From NCBI RefSeq assembly GCF_025994315.1, contig NZ_BAQE01000007.1: DNA of 64,000 nucleotides; one strand, given 5' to 3'. The notes below the pieces were generated by a model that was not told where the DNA came from, did no database searches, and saw only the letters and a program-made list of their open reading frames with translations. Made by a program: the position numbers and the translations under genes. Below are positions 7,554-15,754 of this stretch, piece after piece (the stretch's first letter is position 1; each line of letters begins with the position of its first letter). The DNA comes from Swaminathania salitolerans. GTDB lineage: Bacteria > Pseudomonadota > Alphaproteobacteria > Acetobacterales > Acetobacteraceae.

Positions 7554-9854
7554 TCAGAAATCGGCAGTTACCGAGAACTTGAAGGTACGCGGCAGGCCCT
7601 GAAGCAGATAGCCGCCGAATGCGCTCTCCCAGTAGCGGGAATTGGCGAGGTTATCGACACCCAGCCGCGTCGTGATGGCCTTGTGCTCGACCACGAAGCT
7701 GTACCGCGCACCCACATCGAAACGCGTCCAGCTCGGCACGCGCAGGGTGTTCAGATTATCCGCATATTGATGGCCGGTCTGGATCACGCGCCCCGTCAGC
7801 GTGGCGCCGCGAATGAACGGGACATCGTATTCCAGATTGCCGTTGATCGTATATCCCGGCACGCCTATGGCGCGATTGCCGTCATAGAGCCCGCCGGACG
7901 TGCGTCTCTGATCGGCATCGATGATCGAGGCTCCTCCATTGAACCGGAGGCCTTTCACGATCTCGCCATTGACCGTGAATTCCAGGCCACGATTGCGCTG
8001 GAGGCCATCGACCGAGAAGATGCTGGTGCCGGTGCCGGGAATGGCCACGCTATAGCCGTTCGGCCGGTCGATCTGGAACACGGCGACGGAGGTTGCAAAA
8101 CGTCCGATATCGTATTTCGCACCGATCTCATATTGCACGGTCTGATAGGGCGGAAAGATCTGTCCGAGATTGACGACATTGCCCGTGGCCTCAGGCCCCG
8201 GGGCCAGACCCTCGATCCGGTTGAAATAGAGCGAGGTCCGCTGTGTGGGATGCACGACCAGACCGACCACCGGCGTGAAGACACCCTGATCGTACCCGGT
8301 CGGCGTGCCCTTGCCGTAATTATAGGCCACCGTCTTGATGGACTGGTACCGGAAGCCCGCCGTCAGGGCCACGCGATCGTGAAACGCCGAAACCGTGTCC
8401 GAGAAGAACAGGCTCCATAGTCGCGTCGTGTTGTTCTTCTGCGGATTGTCGATATTGCCGCCAATATAGGTCTCGGGCTGGGCGGCATTATACAGGGTCG
8501 GATCGTAAAGATTCGTCTGCTGCCGCGTCAGGGCCAGCGCATAGGCCGAGGCATTTTCCTCCCACAGGCCCGACCCTCCGGCATTGATCTCGTGCCCGAG
8601 TCCCCCAGTATGGAAATGGGCGCGCAGACCGGCCTGCGTGCTTTCGTTGGTCTGCACATAGGGCACATACATCGCCCCGTTATACGCGGCCCCGGTCTCG
8701 CTGTTGGTGACATAGGTGCTGCCGTAATTGCCCTTCTCGTTCCCTCCCAGTCCACCGAACTGGGCATAGGCCGTCAGATGCTTGCCGAAATCGTGCTCGA
8801 CCTTGAGCTTGCCGTAGATGTAGTTCAGCTCGGTATAGGTCCAGGGTTGCCCGTAATTGGCCCCCGCGCGCGGCACATCGGGAACACGCGTCACCCCGCT
8901 GAGAAACACGCCGCCGCGACCGCCATTCACGCCCTGGTTCTCATAGGCCATATCCAGCGTGACCCGGGTGCGCCGCGACCGGTCGTGCCAGTCGAACCCG
9001 CCGCCTACAGCCACCTGATGGCGTCTCTCGCGATCGATGGCGGCGATGCCGCTGCGACCGGCGACGTTGATCCTCACGCCGAACTGCTTGTCCTGTCCGA
9101 AACGTCGCCCCACATCGAGCGCACCGCCTCCGATGGACGTCCCCGTGTAGTCTCCCGTGATCCGGGTCAGCGGCGTCTCGCCCGCATGTTTGAACTCGAG
9201 ATTGATGTTGCCGCCCTGGGCGGTGCCGCCCGGCGCTGCGCCGTTCAGGAAGGCACTCGCACCATTGAGGACCTGCACCTGATCGTAGAGCTGCGGCGAG
9301 ACGAGCTGACGCGGCGTGATGCCATAGAGGCCGTCGATCGCCACATCGTCACCATAGACAGGAAAGCCGCGGATGATGAACTGTTCAGAGAAATTGCCGT
9401 ATCCGTAGGTGGTCCGCACCGTAGGATCGTTCATCAGCACATCGCCGAGGGTCTGGGATTGCTGGTTGAGAATCAGGGCCGAGGTATAACCACGAACATT
9501 GAAGGGTACGTCGAGGCCCTTCTTGTCGCCGAGAGCGCCGAGATTTCCCCCCTGCTTGACCTCCATGCGATTCTGTCTCTGGGCGCGCACCTCGATCCGC
9601 TCGTCGCGTCCTTCCGCTGAGGACGCAGTGCCGGACCCGGTGACGACTCCGGCGTCTCCCGGCCGTTTACGATCGCTTGACGGCTTCCGTGCTTGTGTCC
9701 CCCGCACCGGCTGTATCGTTTTGCTTTGTACCCCATCGTCTTCCGGCTCGGCTGCACGCGCTCCGGTCTGGATGCAGAGACCGGCAGACAGCGTAAGCAG
9801 CGCGGAAAAAGCAATGCGGTGACGGGTACCATGACGAGGAACGGATCTGGGCAA
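7554..9854 (-). CDS. TonB-dependent siderophore receptor (FhuA/FpvA type)
   Basis: Outer-membrane ferric-siderophore receptor of 766 residues. A signal peptide (hydrophobic stretch ending GARAAEP) is followed by a plug domain with LGDVLMNDPTVRTTYGYGNF and IRGFPVYGDDVAIDGLYG, the hallmark of TonB-dependent siderophore receptors. A 22-strand barrel follows, ending in an aromatic residue (SVTADF), as needed for outer-membrane assembly. The segment TGFRYQSIKTVAYNYG also fits this subfamily. No in-frame ATG exists before the signal peptide, so TTG at 9854 seems to be the start, with only weak ribosome-binding potential. It diverges from the PepSY cluster on the other strand, and together they form a ferric-siderophore uptake locus. 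Confidence 0.92.
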   Translation of the reverse strand: MPRSVPRHGTRHRIAFSALLTLSAGLCIQTGARAAEPEDDGVQSKTIQPVRGTQARKPSSDRKRPGDAGVVTGSGTASSAEGRDERIEVRAQRQNRMEVKQGGNLGALGDKKGLDVPFNVRGYTSALILNQQSQTLGDVLMNDPTVRTTYGYGNFSEQFIIRGFPVYGDDVAIDGLYGITPRQLVSPQLYDQVQVLNGASAFLNGAAPGGTAQGGNINLEFKHAGETPLTRITGDYTGTSIGGGALDVGRRFGQDKQFGVRINVAGRSGIAAIDRERRHQVAVGGGFDWHDRSRRTRVTLDMAYENQGVNGGRGGVFLSGVTRVPDVPRAGANYGQPWTYTELNYIYGKLKVEHDFGKHLTAYAQFGGLGGNEKGNYGSTYVTNSETGAAYNGAMYVPYVQTNESTQAGLRAHFHTGGLGHEINAGGSGLWEENASAYALALTRQQTNLYDPTLYNAAQPETYIGGNIDNPQKNNTTRLWSLFFSDTVSAFHDRVALTAGFRYQSIKTVAYNYGKGTPTGYDQGVFTPVVGLVVHPTQRTSLYFNRIEGLAPGPEATGNVVNLGQIFPPYQTVQYEIGAKYDIGRFATSVAVFQIDRPNGYSVAIPGTGTSIFSVDGLQRNRGLEFTVNGEIVKGLRFNGGASIIDADQRRTSGGLYDGNRAIGVPGYTINGNLEYDVPFIRGATLTGRVIQTGHQYADNLNTLRVPSWTRFDVGARYSFVVEHKAITTRLGVDNLANSRYWESAFGGYLLQGLPRTFKFSVTADF

Positions 9855-9904
9855 AACGGCAATCTCATTGACAAGAAGTAAAGCTCGGGGCCAAATAGAC
9901 GCGA

Positions 9905-9921
9905 TTGAGAAACGCTCGCAA
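9905..9921. promoter_or_regulatory. Candidate operator between the divergent iron-uptake genes
   Basis: A 17-bp imperfect dyad, TTGAGAAAC followed by GCTCGCAA, has TTG.GA / TC.CAA symmetry (five of eight half-site pairs match). It lies in the 131-bp space between the receptor start and the first PepSY-cluster gene. Its place suggests a Fur-like or other iron regulator, but the match is modest. Confidence 0.25.
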
Positions 9922-9985
9922 CTAAACTCTTGCCCGTTTCTGTCCCTTCCGCCAAGAAGCCCGGGGGCTGTTGCACAGGAAGCAC

Positions 9986-10303
9986 ATGCGAAAGAGTAGC
10001 AATAACAAGAGGCGGAAATCGCCCGTCCTTTTCTGGACCGTGCGCCTTCTCCTCGGTCTGGCGCTCGTCTATCTCTGCGGTATGGGCATGCTGGATGCCT
10101 TCCGGACCGGACATAAGGGGCCGGTTCCGATCGCCGGTTATCTCGGGGCCTTCGCGGTCATGCCGATCGTTCTTCTCGTCGTGTTTTCCCTTCCGGCACT
10201 GGGCCGTGGTCGTGTGCCTGCGCTCCTCCTGCCGGGCCTCCTGCCAAGCCTCCTGCTATGTGCCCGGATCGCAACGTCTGCCGGTTCCTTCCTCCATGCG
10301 TGA
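9986..10303 (+). CDS. Small membrane protein of the iron-uptake cluster
   Basis: A 105-residue protein with a basic N-terminus (RKSSNNKRRK) and three likely membrane helices (about residues 13-32, 48-66 and 73-92). I do not recognise the family. Its position directly before a PepSY protein and a DUF3325 protein matches small helper membrane proteins such as DUF3649 in other iron-uptake loci, but similarity to that family is not shown. ATG 9986 follows AGGAAG closely. Its stop overlaps the next start by eight bases (ATGCGTGA), which indicates translational coupling. The third helix contains a short CTCCTGC repeat giving a Leu/Pro-rich run. Confidence 0.75.
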   Translation: MRKSSNNKRRKSPVLFWTVRLLLGLALVYLCGMGMLDAFRTGHKGPVPIAGYLGAFAVMPIVLLVVFSLPALGRGRVPALLLPGLLPSLLLCARIATSAGSFLHA

Positions 10304-11744
10304 CACCCTGCGGACCCGCATGGGCTGGCTTCACGAATGGATCGGTTTTCTGGGCGGTCTCGTTCTGGTCGTCTGCTTCACCGCAGGCTCACTCGCTCTT
10401 TTCGATATAGAGCTGACCCGATGGATGCAGCCGGAGCTCGCTCGCTATCATCCCGCACCGCTGAGCGATGCAGCACTGGACAAGGTCGGCGGGATCGTCG
10501 CGCAGATGAGGCAGAACGGTCGGAATGCTTTCATCACCCTGCCGACCCCGCGCGATCCCATCCTGCGTGTGCTTCATTTCAACGGTCATGCCTTTCTCGG
10601 CACTGCCTACAGCCCGACGGACGGCTTCCCGGTCCTGACCCGACCGACCGATGGCGGACAGCTCTTCTTCGATCTCCATCATTCCCTGTATCGCGGTCCG
10701 TTCTGGGGCAACATGGTGACCGAGATCGCCGCCATAGGGCTTCTGATCGCTGTGGGCTCAGGGCTGATCATCCATTTCAGAAGCATCATTCCCGATCTGC
10801 TCCTGTTCCGCCCGTTCGCGTCCCGCACAAGGGCATGGATGGATGCGCATATCCTGGCCGGTCTGCTCTTTCTGCCCTTCATGGTGATGATGGCCTATAC
10901 GGGCGCAGTCATTCACGGCCCGCGCCTGTTCCCCATGTTCGGCGGCGGTCATCACGGACGACCGGGCCTTCATCGCCCGTCGGGCGACAGCCGGGCGACA
11001 TACGCCCCTCTCTCGCCCATGCTGCACGAAGCCGAGAAGATCTTCGGTCCTGCAACGATCGGCCTCATCCTGTTCGAGAACGGAACCGTCTCGATGACCC
11101 GAGCCGATTCCTCCTCCTTCGTTCTGACGCGCGATCATGCGGTGTTCTCCGCGCAGGATGGCACGCTCGTCGATGTGGTGCGACAGAAGGACCCGTCCCG
11201 GCGGCTCGGTGGAATCCTGCGCGGGCTGCATTTCATCCGCTGGGCACCGCTTCCCTTGCGCTGGCTCTATTTCCTGTCGGGAATCGCGGGAAGCGCGCTC
11301 ATGTCTGCCGGTCTGATCCTGTTCCTGATGAAGCATCGGGATCGCCGAGGAAGCCGGTTCCTGTTCCGTCTCGCCGAGACGCTCACGATGGGCGTCACCA
11401 CCGCACTCCCCATAGCCTGTCTCGGTTATCTGTGGGCCAATCGTCTTTTCTGGTCCGATCTGCCGGAGAGGGCTCACTGGGAGATCGAGGCGTTTTTCCT
11501 GGTCTGGGCGGTTGGGCTCGTTCACGCGGCCTGGCGCAGCTTCGGGCCGACCCCGCTGCGGGGCTGGAACGAGCATTTCGTGCTGTTTGCGAGCTTCGCG
11601 CTCACCGTTCTGCCGCTGGATTTCCTGACGCGGACCTCCAACGGATATCTGAGCAGTTTCGACGTCTACAAGGCTGTGGATTTCACCGCGTTCGCCTTCG
11701 GCCTTCTCGCGCTTTTCATTCACCGGAGACTCGCAACCTCATGA
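10296..11744 (+). CDS. PepSY-associated transmembrane protein (iron-uptake, reductase-like)
   Basis: A 482-residue inner-membrane protein of the PepSY_TM family. It begins with MGWLHEWIGFLGGLVLVVCF, the typical first helix with a His that may bind haem. A periplasmic PepSY domain follows, then helices near 150, 200, 330, 365, 400 and 430. Relatives encoded beside siderophore receptors are proposed to reduce or release ferric siderophores in the periplasm. An upstream in-frame extension exists to 9930 but reads as nonsense across the preceding gene, so ATG 10296 is preferred. It overlaps both neighbours, by 8 bp upstream and by ATGA downstream, so the three genes form one operon. Confidence 0.85.
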   Translation: MRDTLRTRMGWLHEWIGFLGGLVLVVCFTAGSLALFDIELTRWMQPELARYHPAPLSDAALDKVGGIVAQMRQNGRNAFITLPTPRDPILRVLHFNGHAFLGTAYSPTDGFPVLTRPTDGGQLFFDLHHSLYRGPFWGNMVTEIAAIGLLIAVGSGLIIHFRSIIPDLLLFRPFASRTRAWMDAHILAGLLFLPFMVMMAYTGAVIHGPRLFPMFGGGHHGRPGLHRPSGDSRATYAPLSPMLHEAEKIFGPATIGLILFENGTVSMTRADSSSFVLTRDHAVFSAQDGTLVDVVRQKDPSRRLGGILRGLHFIRWAPLPLRWLYFLSGIAGSALMSAGLILFLMKHRDRRGSRFLFRLAETLTMGVTTALPIACLGYLWANRLFWSDLPERAHWEIEAFFLVWAVGLVHAAWRSFGPTPLRGWNEHFVLFASFALTVLPLDFLTRTSNGYLSSFDVYKAVDFTAFAFGLLALFIHRRLATS

Positions 11745-12049
11745 TCACGCTCCTGATCCTTGCTCTCTCCCTGATATGCTGGGGTATCGCCCTCGGGGCC
11801 CATGCGCTGCTTCAGCCCAAGATCCTGCGCGCCCTGACCCTGCCGGCGCCACGACGCGGGACGCTGCGTCTCCTCCGGCTCGTCATGCCGTTCTGCGCGC
11901 TCGCCCTGTGTCTGCAACTCGAGATCTGCTGCGCGGTTCTCTCATGGTTCGGCTGTTTCTCCCTGGCCGGAATAGGGGCCTCCGCGACGCTCACCCTCGC
12001 CTCCCTGCGTCAGCGGCGGGAGCACCCTGCCGGAACGCTCGCAGTCTGA
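11741..12049 (+). CDS. DUF3325-like small membrane protein
   Basis: A 102-residue protein with three hydrophobic helices (about residues 2-21, 42-62 and 68-88). It is encoded immediately after the PepSY protein with an ATGA overlap. Size, topology and position match DUF3325 proteins, which regularly accompany PepSY proteins and TonB siderophore receptors; their biochemical role is unknown. The longer frame upstream of this ATG is only the shadow of the PepSY gene. Confidence 0.65.
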   Translation: MITLLILALSLICWGIALGAHALLQPKILRALTLPAPRRGTLRLLRLVMPFCALALCLQLEICCAVLSWFGCFSLAGIGASATLTLASLRQRREHPAGTLAV

Positions 12050-12175
12050 GAGACTCCCGCTCCCGCATAACGGCAGGCCGGGTCCGGCAGAAACGGGAAA
12101 GAGAACGGACAGCGTCGCATCCGGTTTGCGGCGAAGCTGTCGTCTGGCGCGCAGCGCAGATCTGCCGGACGCGCT

Positions 12176-13165
12176 TCAGGGACTCCGGACCGCGCTTTCC
12201 GTTGCCTGTCCGGACGCTGAACCGCCCGGTCGGGACGCATCGGAGCCGGTCGTCTCCTGCGCCGGGCGATGCGTTCTCTCGCGCGCAAGCTGCTTTCGGG
12301 TCTCGGCCGCACGCGCCTCATAGGCGCTGGCCTGCGTCAGATCTCCTGCACCTTTGGCTGCCCGGGCCGCACAGTCCAGAGCACGGGCAAGACCCCGATA
12401 ATCCAGATCGTTCCGCCGGGTCTCGATCGCCGTCCGCGCGGCCGCTCCGGCCTCCTTCCATGCGCCAGAGGCCAAGGCAAGCCGGGCTTCGAGTTCGGCC
12501 CGGTCGGCCTGTACGAGGAGGGAAGTGCCCGAGGCCGCAGGAAACGCAGCAACGATCGCCGCCAGAGCATCGTGGCGACCGAGCCCGTCCTCGGCCAGCC
12601 CCCTGAGGAAGAGCAGTCTTTCATCGAGCGCCGGATGCCCGACCTGCCCTTTTCCAGCCCCGCGCCCCGCGCCGCCATCTCCGGAAACGGCGCCTCCCGA
12701 AACAGAATCGGCCAGGGCGACGGCGTCGCCATAGCGTTGCGTGCGGACATAAGCCGCCATCGCAACCGCATCGAGGGCGACATTGGCCTGGGCGTTTCGC
12801 AAGGCGAGATCGCGCCGGACCTGCGCGATCGTGGCGAGTGCGTCCTCCGGGGCATCGGCGTCGAGTTGCGCCACCGCCCGGTTATACCCGGCATCGCGGA
12901 TCGCAGAGGCATCGTCACCGAGAAGCGCCCGGCGATAGGCCGTCTGGAACTGTCCTTCTGCCTGTTCGGGATGGGACTGGTCGAAAACATCCCTGCCCAC
13001 CTCCATCGCATTGACATAGGCCTGATCGACCTTCGGTCCTCCCGGGGCGCTCCCTCCGCATCCCGCCAGGGCGATCATAAACAGAACGGGCGTGAACAGG
13101 GCGGGCGTGAAGAGGGCGCGCGTGAAGAGGGCGGGCAGGCCGCAAGCCCGTCTCGGAACCGTCAT
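12176..13165 (-). CDS. Lipoprotein with TPR-like helical repeats, end of the MCE operon
   Basis: A 329-residue protein that begins with a lipoprotein signal peptide ending in the lipobox LAGC. The mature part is Ala-rich and almost wholly helical, with repeated patterns such as AMEVGRDVFDQSHPEQAEGQFQTAYRRAL and GYNRAVAQLDADAPEDAL-like segments that look like degenerate TPR pairs. The C-terminus is a disordered Ser/Gly/Thr tail. ATG 13165 was chosen because it overlaps the mlaD-like stop as ATGA. It is neither MlaC nor PqiC by sequence. It may be an outer-membrane-anchored partner of the MCE transporter. The signal peptide carries a five-residue repeat, LFTPA. Confidence 0.7.
   Translation of the reverse strand: MTVPRRACGLPALFTRALFTPALFTPVLFMIALAGCGGSAPGGPKVDQAYVNAMEVGRDVFDQSHPEQAEGQFQTAYRRALLGDDASAIRDAGYNRAVAQLDADAPEDALATIAQVRRDLALRNAQANVALDAVAMAAYVRTQRYGDAVALADSVSGGAVSGDGGAGRGAGKGQVGHPALDERLLFLRGLAEDGLGRHDALAAIVAAFPAASGTSLLVQADRAELEARLALASGAWKEAGAAARTAIETRRNDLDYRGLARALDCAARAAKGAGDLTQASAYEARAAETRKQLARERTHRPAQETTGSDASRPGGSASGQATESAVRSP
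13088..13132. repeat. 15-bp tandem repeat in a lipoprotein signal peptide
   Basis: Three near-identical 15-bp units (GGGCGTGAAGAGGGC type) encode repeated ALFTP units, forming the hydrophobic core of the lipoprotein signal peptide. Changing copy number would change signal-peptide length by five residues without a frameshift. Confidence 0.85.
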
Positions 13166-14133
13166 GGCCGGATCTCCGAGGGGGGGAGCCGATGCGTTTT
13201 CGCCTTGCCGCCATTGCCGCTCCCTCCGAGAATCCACAATCCGCGCAGCTGGTCCGTCAGGCGCTTGAGACTGTTCGCCGTTGCCTGAGCCTGGGTCAGA
13301 AGCGCGGGCAGTTGCGCGCTGGCCTCGTCGAGATTGGTCATCGTGTCCTGCAACCGGGGCGTAGCCTTGCGCAGATCCTCAGAACTGTGCCGCACGTTGC
13401 GCATGGTCCCGTCGGCTTGCGCAAGCACGCCTGCGATCTGCCTTTCGATCGGCTTCAGCTGGTCGATCGAATGCTGGAGCGTGACGATCGTGGCATCCGC
13501 ATGACGCAGGAGAGAATCATCCATCACCAGCCCGCCGACCGATCCCTTGCCGTCCCGGATGGTGCCGGTGACCTTGGCCAGATCCGCCATGATCTGATCC
13601 GCATTCCGCAAGGCAGGCATCAACCCGGCACGGATATCGCCGATCGTCTTCGTGATCATGTCTGCCGGGTTGGGCTCGACGGTTGCTGGAAGCTCGGCGA
13701 ACTCCCAGTCGAGCTTCTGCCCGCGGCCGCGCTCGAGTTCGATATAGCTCGCTCCGGCCACGACGAAACGCCGCCGGATGACCGCATGGCTGTCCTTGCG
13801 GATATAGGGCTCGAATTGCGGATCGATATCGGCAACCGCATACATATTGCCATGAGGATTGATCTTGACCGAGCGGATCGAGCCGACGCGGATACCCATC
13901 AGCTCGATATCGTTCCCCACGGCAAGTCCGGCGATGCCGCTTTCCGGCAGATTGAAATGCAGCTTGCCCGCCGGTGTCAGCCAGTCGCGCAGGACACCCG
14001 CCTCGACGATCGCGAAGACGAACAGGCCGAACGTCGCCAGAACGAGAATCCCGACCCATTCATCGGCATATCGTATCCGCATGAGCGGCCGGGGCTGGGC
14101 ATTGCCTTCCCGGCTGTGATGAATTCGAAACAT
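13162..14133 (-). CDS. MlaD/MCE-domain substrate-binding protein
   Basis: A 323-residue periplasmic MCE protein of the Mla/Pqi/Yrb lipid-transport class. One N-terminal membrane helix (EWVGILVLATFGLFVFAIVE) is followed by the MCE domain, with FNLPESGIAGLAVGNDIELMGIRVG and FVVAGASYIELERG. A long helical C-terminal part (about residues 155-300) with heptad-like spacing resembles helical needles or barrels of other MCE proteins. ATG 14133 overlaps the ATPase stop as ATGA; a TTG one codon earlier is the alternative. Together with the permease and ATPase genes upstream it should form a transporter moving phospholipids or other hydrophobic substrates between membranes. Confidence 0.88.
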   Translation of the reverse strand: MFRIHHSREGNAQPRPLMRIRYADEWVGILVLATFGLFVFAIVEAGVLRDWLTPAGKLHFNLPESGIAGLAVGNDIELMGIRVGSIRSVKINPHGNMYAVADIDPQFEPYIRKDSHAVIRRRFVVAGASYIELERGRGQKLDWEFAELPATVEPNPADMITKTIGDIRAGLMPALRNADQIMADLAKVTGTIRDGKGSVGGLVMDDSLLRHADATIVTLQHSIDQLKPIERQIAGVLAQADGTMRNVRHSSEDLRKATPRLQDTMTNLDEASAQLPALLTQAQATANSLKRLTDQLRGLWILGGSGNGGKAKTHRLPPSEIRP

Positions 14134-14834
14134 CAATGCACCTGCTTTACTGGCAACAAGCCCTCATCGAGCAATCTGTAACGCTGGATGCCCTCACCGA
14201 CATAGCCATGCCAGATCGAGGGCGTACGCGAGAACCAGATCACGCCGCAGCCCCGTTCGCGCGCGGCGGTGAGCTGGGCAAGAAACGGTGTCATCATGTC
14301 GGTCGTGTCCGGATCGACCGGCTCCTCCAGAAGAAGGAGGCGTGGCTCGCCCATGAAGGCGCGGACGCAGGCGGATTTCGCCCGGTCCGCATCGCTCAGA
14401 CGATCGGGAGAGAGAGTCGGAAGTCCCGGCAGACCGAAAAGACGCGACAGTCTCACAGCCTCCGCAACAAGGGTGTCCGTGGGCGTTTTCGTATGATGAA
14501 GCTGCTGGATCAGGATATTGAGATCCGTCCCGAACAGATCGATCCATGCGCCTTTCTGCATGATCCGCCCGATACGCCCGCGCAGGGCCCATGCCCGCCG
14601 CTCGGGCAGCGTCATCCAGTCGAGACCGAGGCAGGAGATCCCCCCCGATACCAGCGGGATCAGACCGCTGCAGAGATCGGCGAAACGCGACGCACGCGTG
14701 GGATCGCGGCAGGCGATCAACGCGCAGTCCCCCGGCATGAGGCGCAGGGAGTAGGCGATCGCCGTCAGGCCGCTCTCCTCGAATACCGGCTGGGCATCGC
14801 GCAGCTCGAGCACGGATGAGAGATCCTCGTTCAT
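14133..14834 (-). CDS. MlaF-like ABC ATPase homologue with degenerate nucleotide-binding motifs
   Basis: A 233-residue protein placed exactly where the ATPase of an MCE transporter belongs, with the overall ABC layout. Every nucleotide-handling motif is altered. The Walker A region reads ACRDPTRASR, so its lysine is gone. The signature reads LSDAD instead of LSGG[QM]. Walker B is LLLLEEP, with Glu for the metal Asp, and the H-loop histidine is missing (WFSRTP). The Q-loop glutamine (RIMQKG) remains. It is therefore unlikely to hydrolyse ATP in the normal way. The gene is intact, without stops, and overlaps both neighbours by ATGA, so it is probably a maintained pseudo-ATPase and not a dying gene. 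No second ATPase is encoded nearby. Confidence 0.75.
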   Translation of the reverse strand: MNEDLSSVLELRDAQPVFEESGLTAIAYSLRLMPGDCALIACRDPTRASRFADLCSGLIPLVSGGISCLGLDWMTLPERRAWALRGRIGRIMQKGAWIDLFGTDLNILIQQLHHTKTPTDTLVAEAVRLSRLFGLPGLPTLSPDRLSDADRAKSACVRAFMGEPRLLLLEEPVDPDTTDMMTPFLAQLTAARERGCGVIWFSRTPSIWHGYVGEGIQRYRLLDEGLLPVKQVH

Positions 14835-15754
14835 GCGATTGTCACTCCGAGCACGACATTGATGATCATGATCACCATGATCCCCCGCGCGAAACCGCGC
14901 GGCAGAAGCGTTGCGAGCGTGTCCGAACGAGAGGCGTCGAGACCGGTCAGCTGTGTCGCAAGACTGAGATAGAAACCGCTCAGCACGAGCTTGAGCGGAA
15001 TCCCGAGATAATCGATGGGTTTCATCGCCCCGACCACGTCATAGAGAAATGTCCAGATCGGCATGGTGATGACGGAATTCAGCCGGCAGACGCCATAGCC
15101 GACCGAGAGCGAGACAAGGCTGAAAACGACGCCGAGCGTGAAGGACGCGACCGTCATCGCAAGCGCGCGCGGAACGACCAGCGTCAGGAAGGGATCGATG
15201 CCCTGCGCCTGGAGCGCGCGCAGTTCCCCGCCCGTCGTGAGCTGCCCCAGCTGGGAGAGACTCAGCATCGCGCTTCGACCGAGCAGGATGATCCCCACCA
15301 GAACGGGGGCGATCTCACGCACGAGCACGGTCGCGAGAAGGGAGTCCGTACTATCGGCCATGCCCGCGATGCCGAGCCAGTAGATCGCCTGCGCCACGAT
15401 GCCGAAACCGGTCAGCGCCGCTGTGAAAAGCGTGCTGAAAAGCCCTCCGCCAGCCGCTTGCCGCAGGGTGATCTTGAATTCGTGCAGAACGGTGCGCCGC
15501 CACGAGGTCGGCATCAGGGATTCGCGCGCGACCCCCCAGCTCGCCCCGACGAGCATGAGGGTAAAGCGCAACTGCCTGCGCGTGAGCGCACCGAGCGCGT
15601 CGAGCAGGGCACGGTGCCACGGAAGACCGTGACGGGGCCCGGCATGGCGTGAAGGACCATCGCCCTGGATCCGGGGAGAGCCGGACTCTCCGGAGGTCGC
15701 CTTTCCGGAAACCGCTTTTCCGGGAGCCGCTTTCGCCGGCGCAGTGCCGCTCAT
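14831..15754 (-). CDS. MlaE-family MCE transporter permease
   Basis: An inner-membrane permease of 307 residues. After a disordered Pro/Ala/Gly N-terminus of about 50 residues comes the MlaE core of about 250 residues, with five to six membrane helices. It includes the conserved EIAPVLVGIILLGRSA and the cytoplasmic coupling segment LRALQAQGIDPFLTLVVPR, by which MlaE contacts its ATPase. The segment keeps the usual E/QALxAMGIDP-like form, so contact with an ATPase-fold partner is expected. The start ATG 15754 overlaps the preceding gene as ATGA. The frame stays open well upstream, but that part reads through the neighbour. Confidence 0.9.
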   Translation of the reverse strand: MSGTAPAKAAPGKAVSGKATSGESGSPRIQGDGPSRHAGPRHGLPWHRALLDALGALTRRQLRFTLMLVGASWGVARESLMPTSWRRTVLHEFKITLRQAAGGGLFSTLFTAALTGFGIVAQAIYWLGIAGMADSTDSLLATVLVREIAPVLVGIILLGRSAMLSLSQLGQLTTGGELRALQAQGIDPFLTLVVPRALAMTVASFTLGVVFSLVSLSVGYGVCRLNSVITMPIWTFLYDVVGAMKPIDYLGIPLKLVLSGFYLSLATQLTGLDASRSDTLATLLPRGFARGIMVIMIINVVLGVTIA

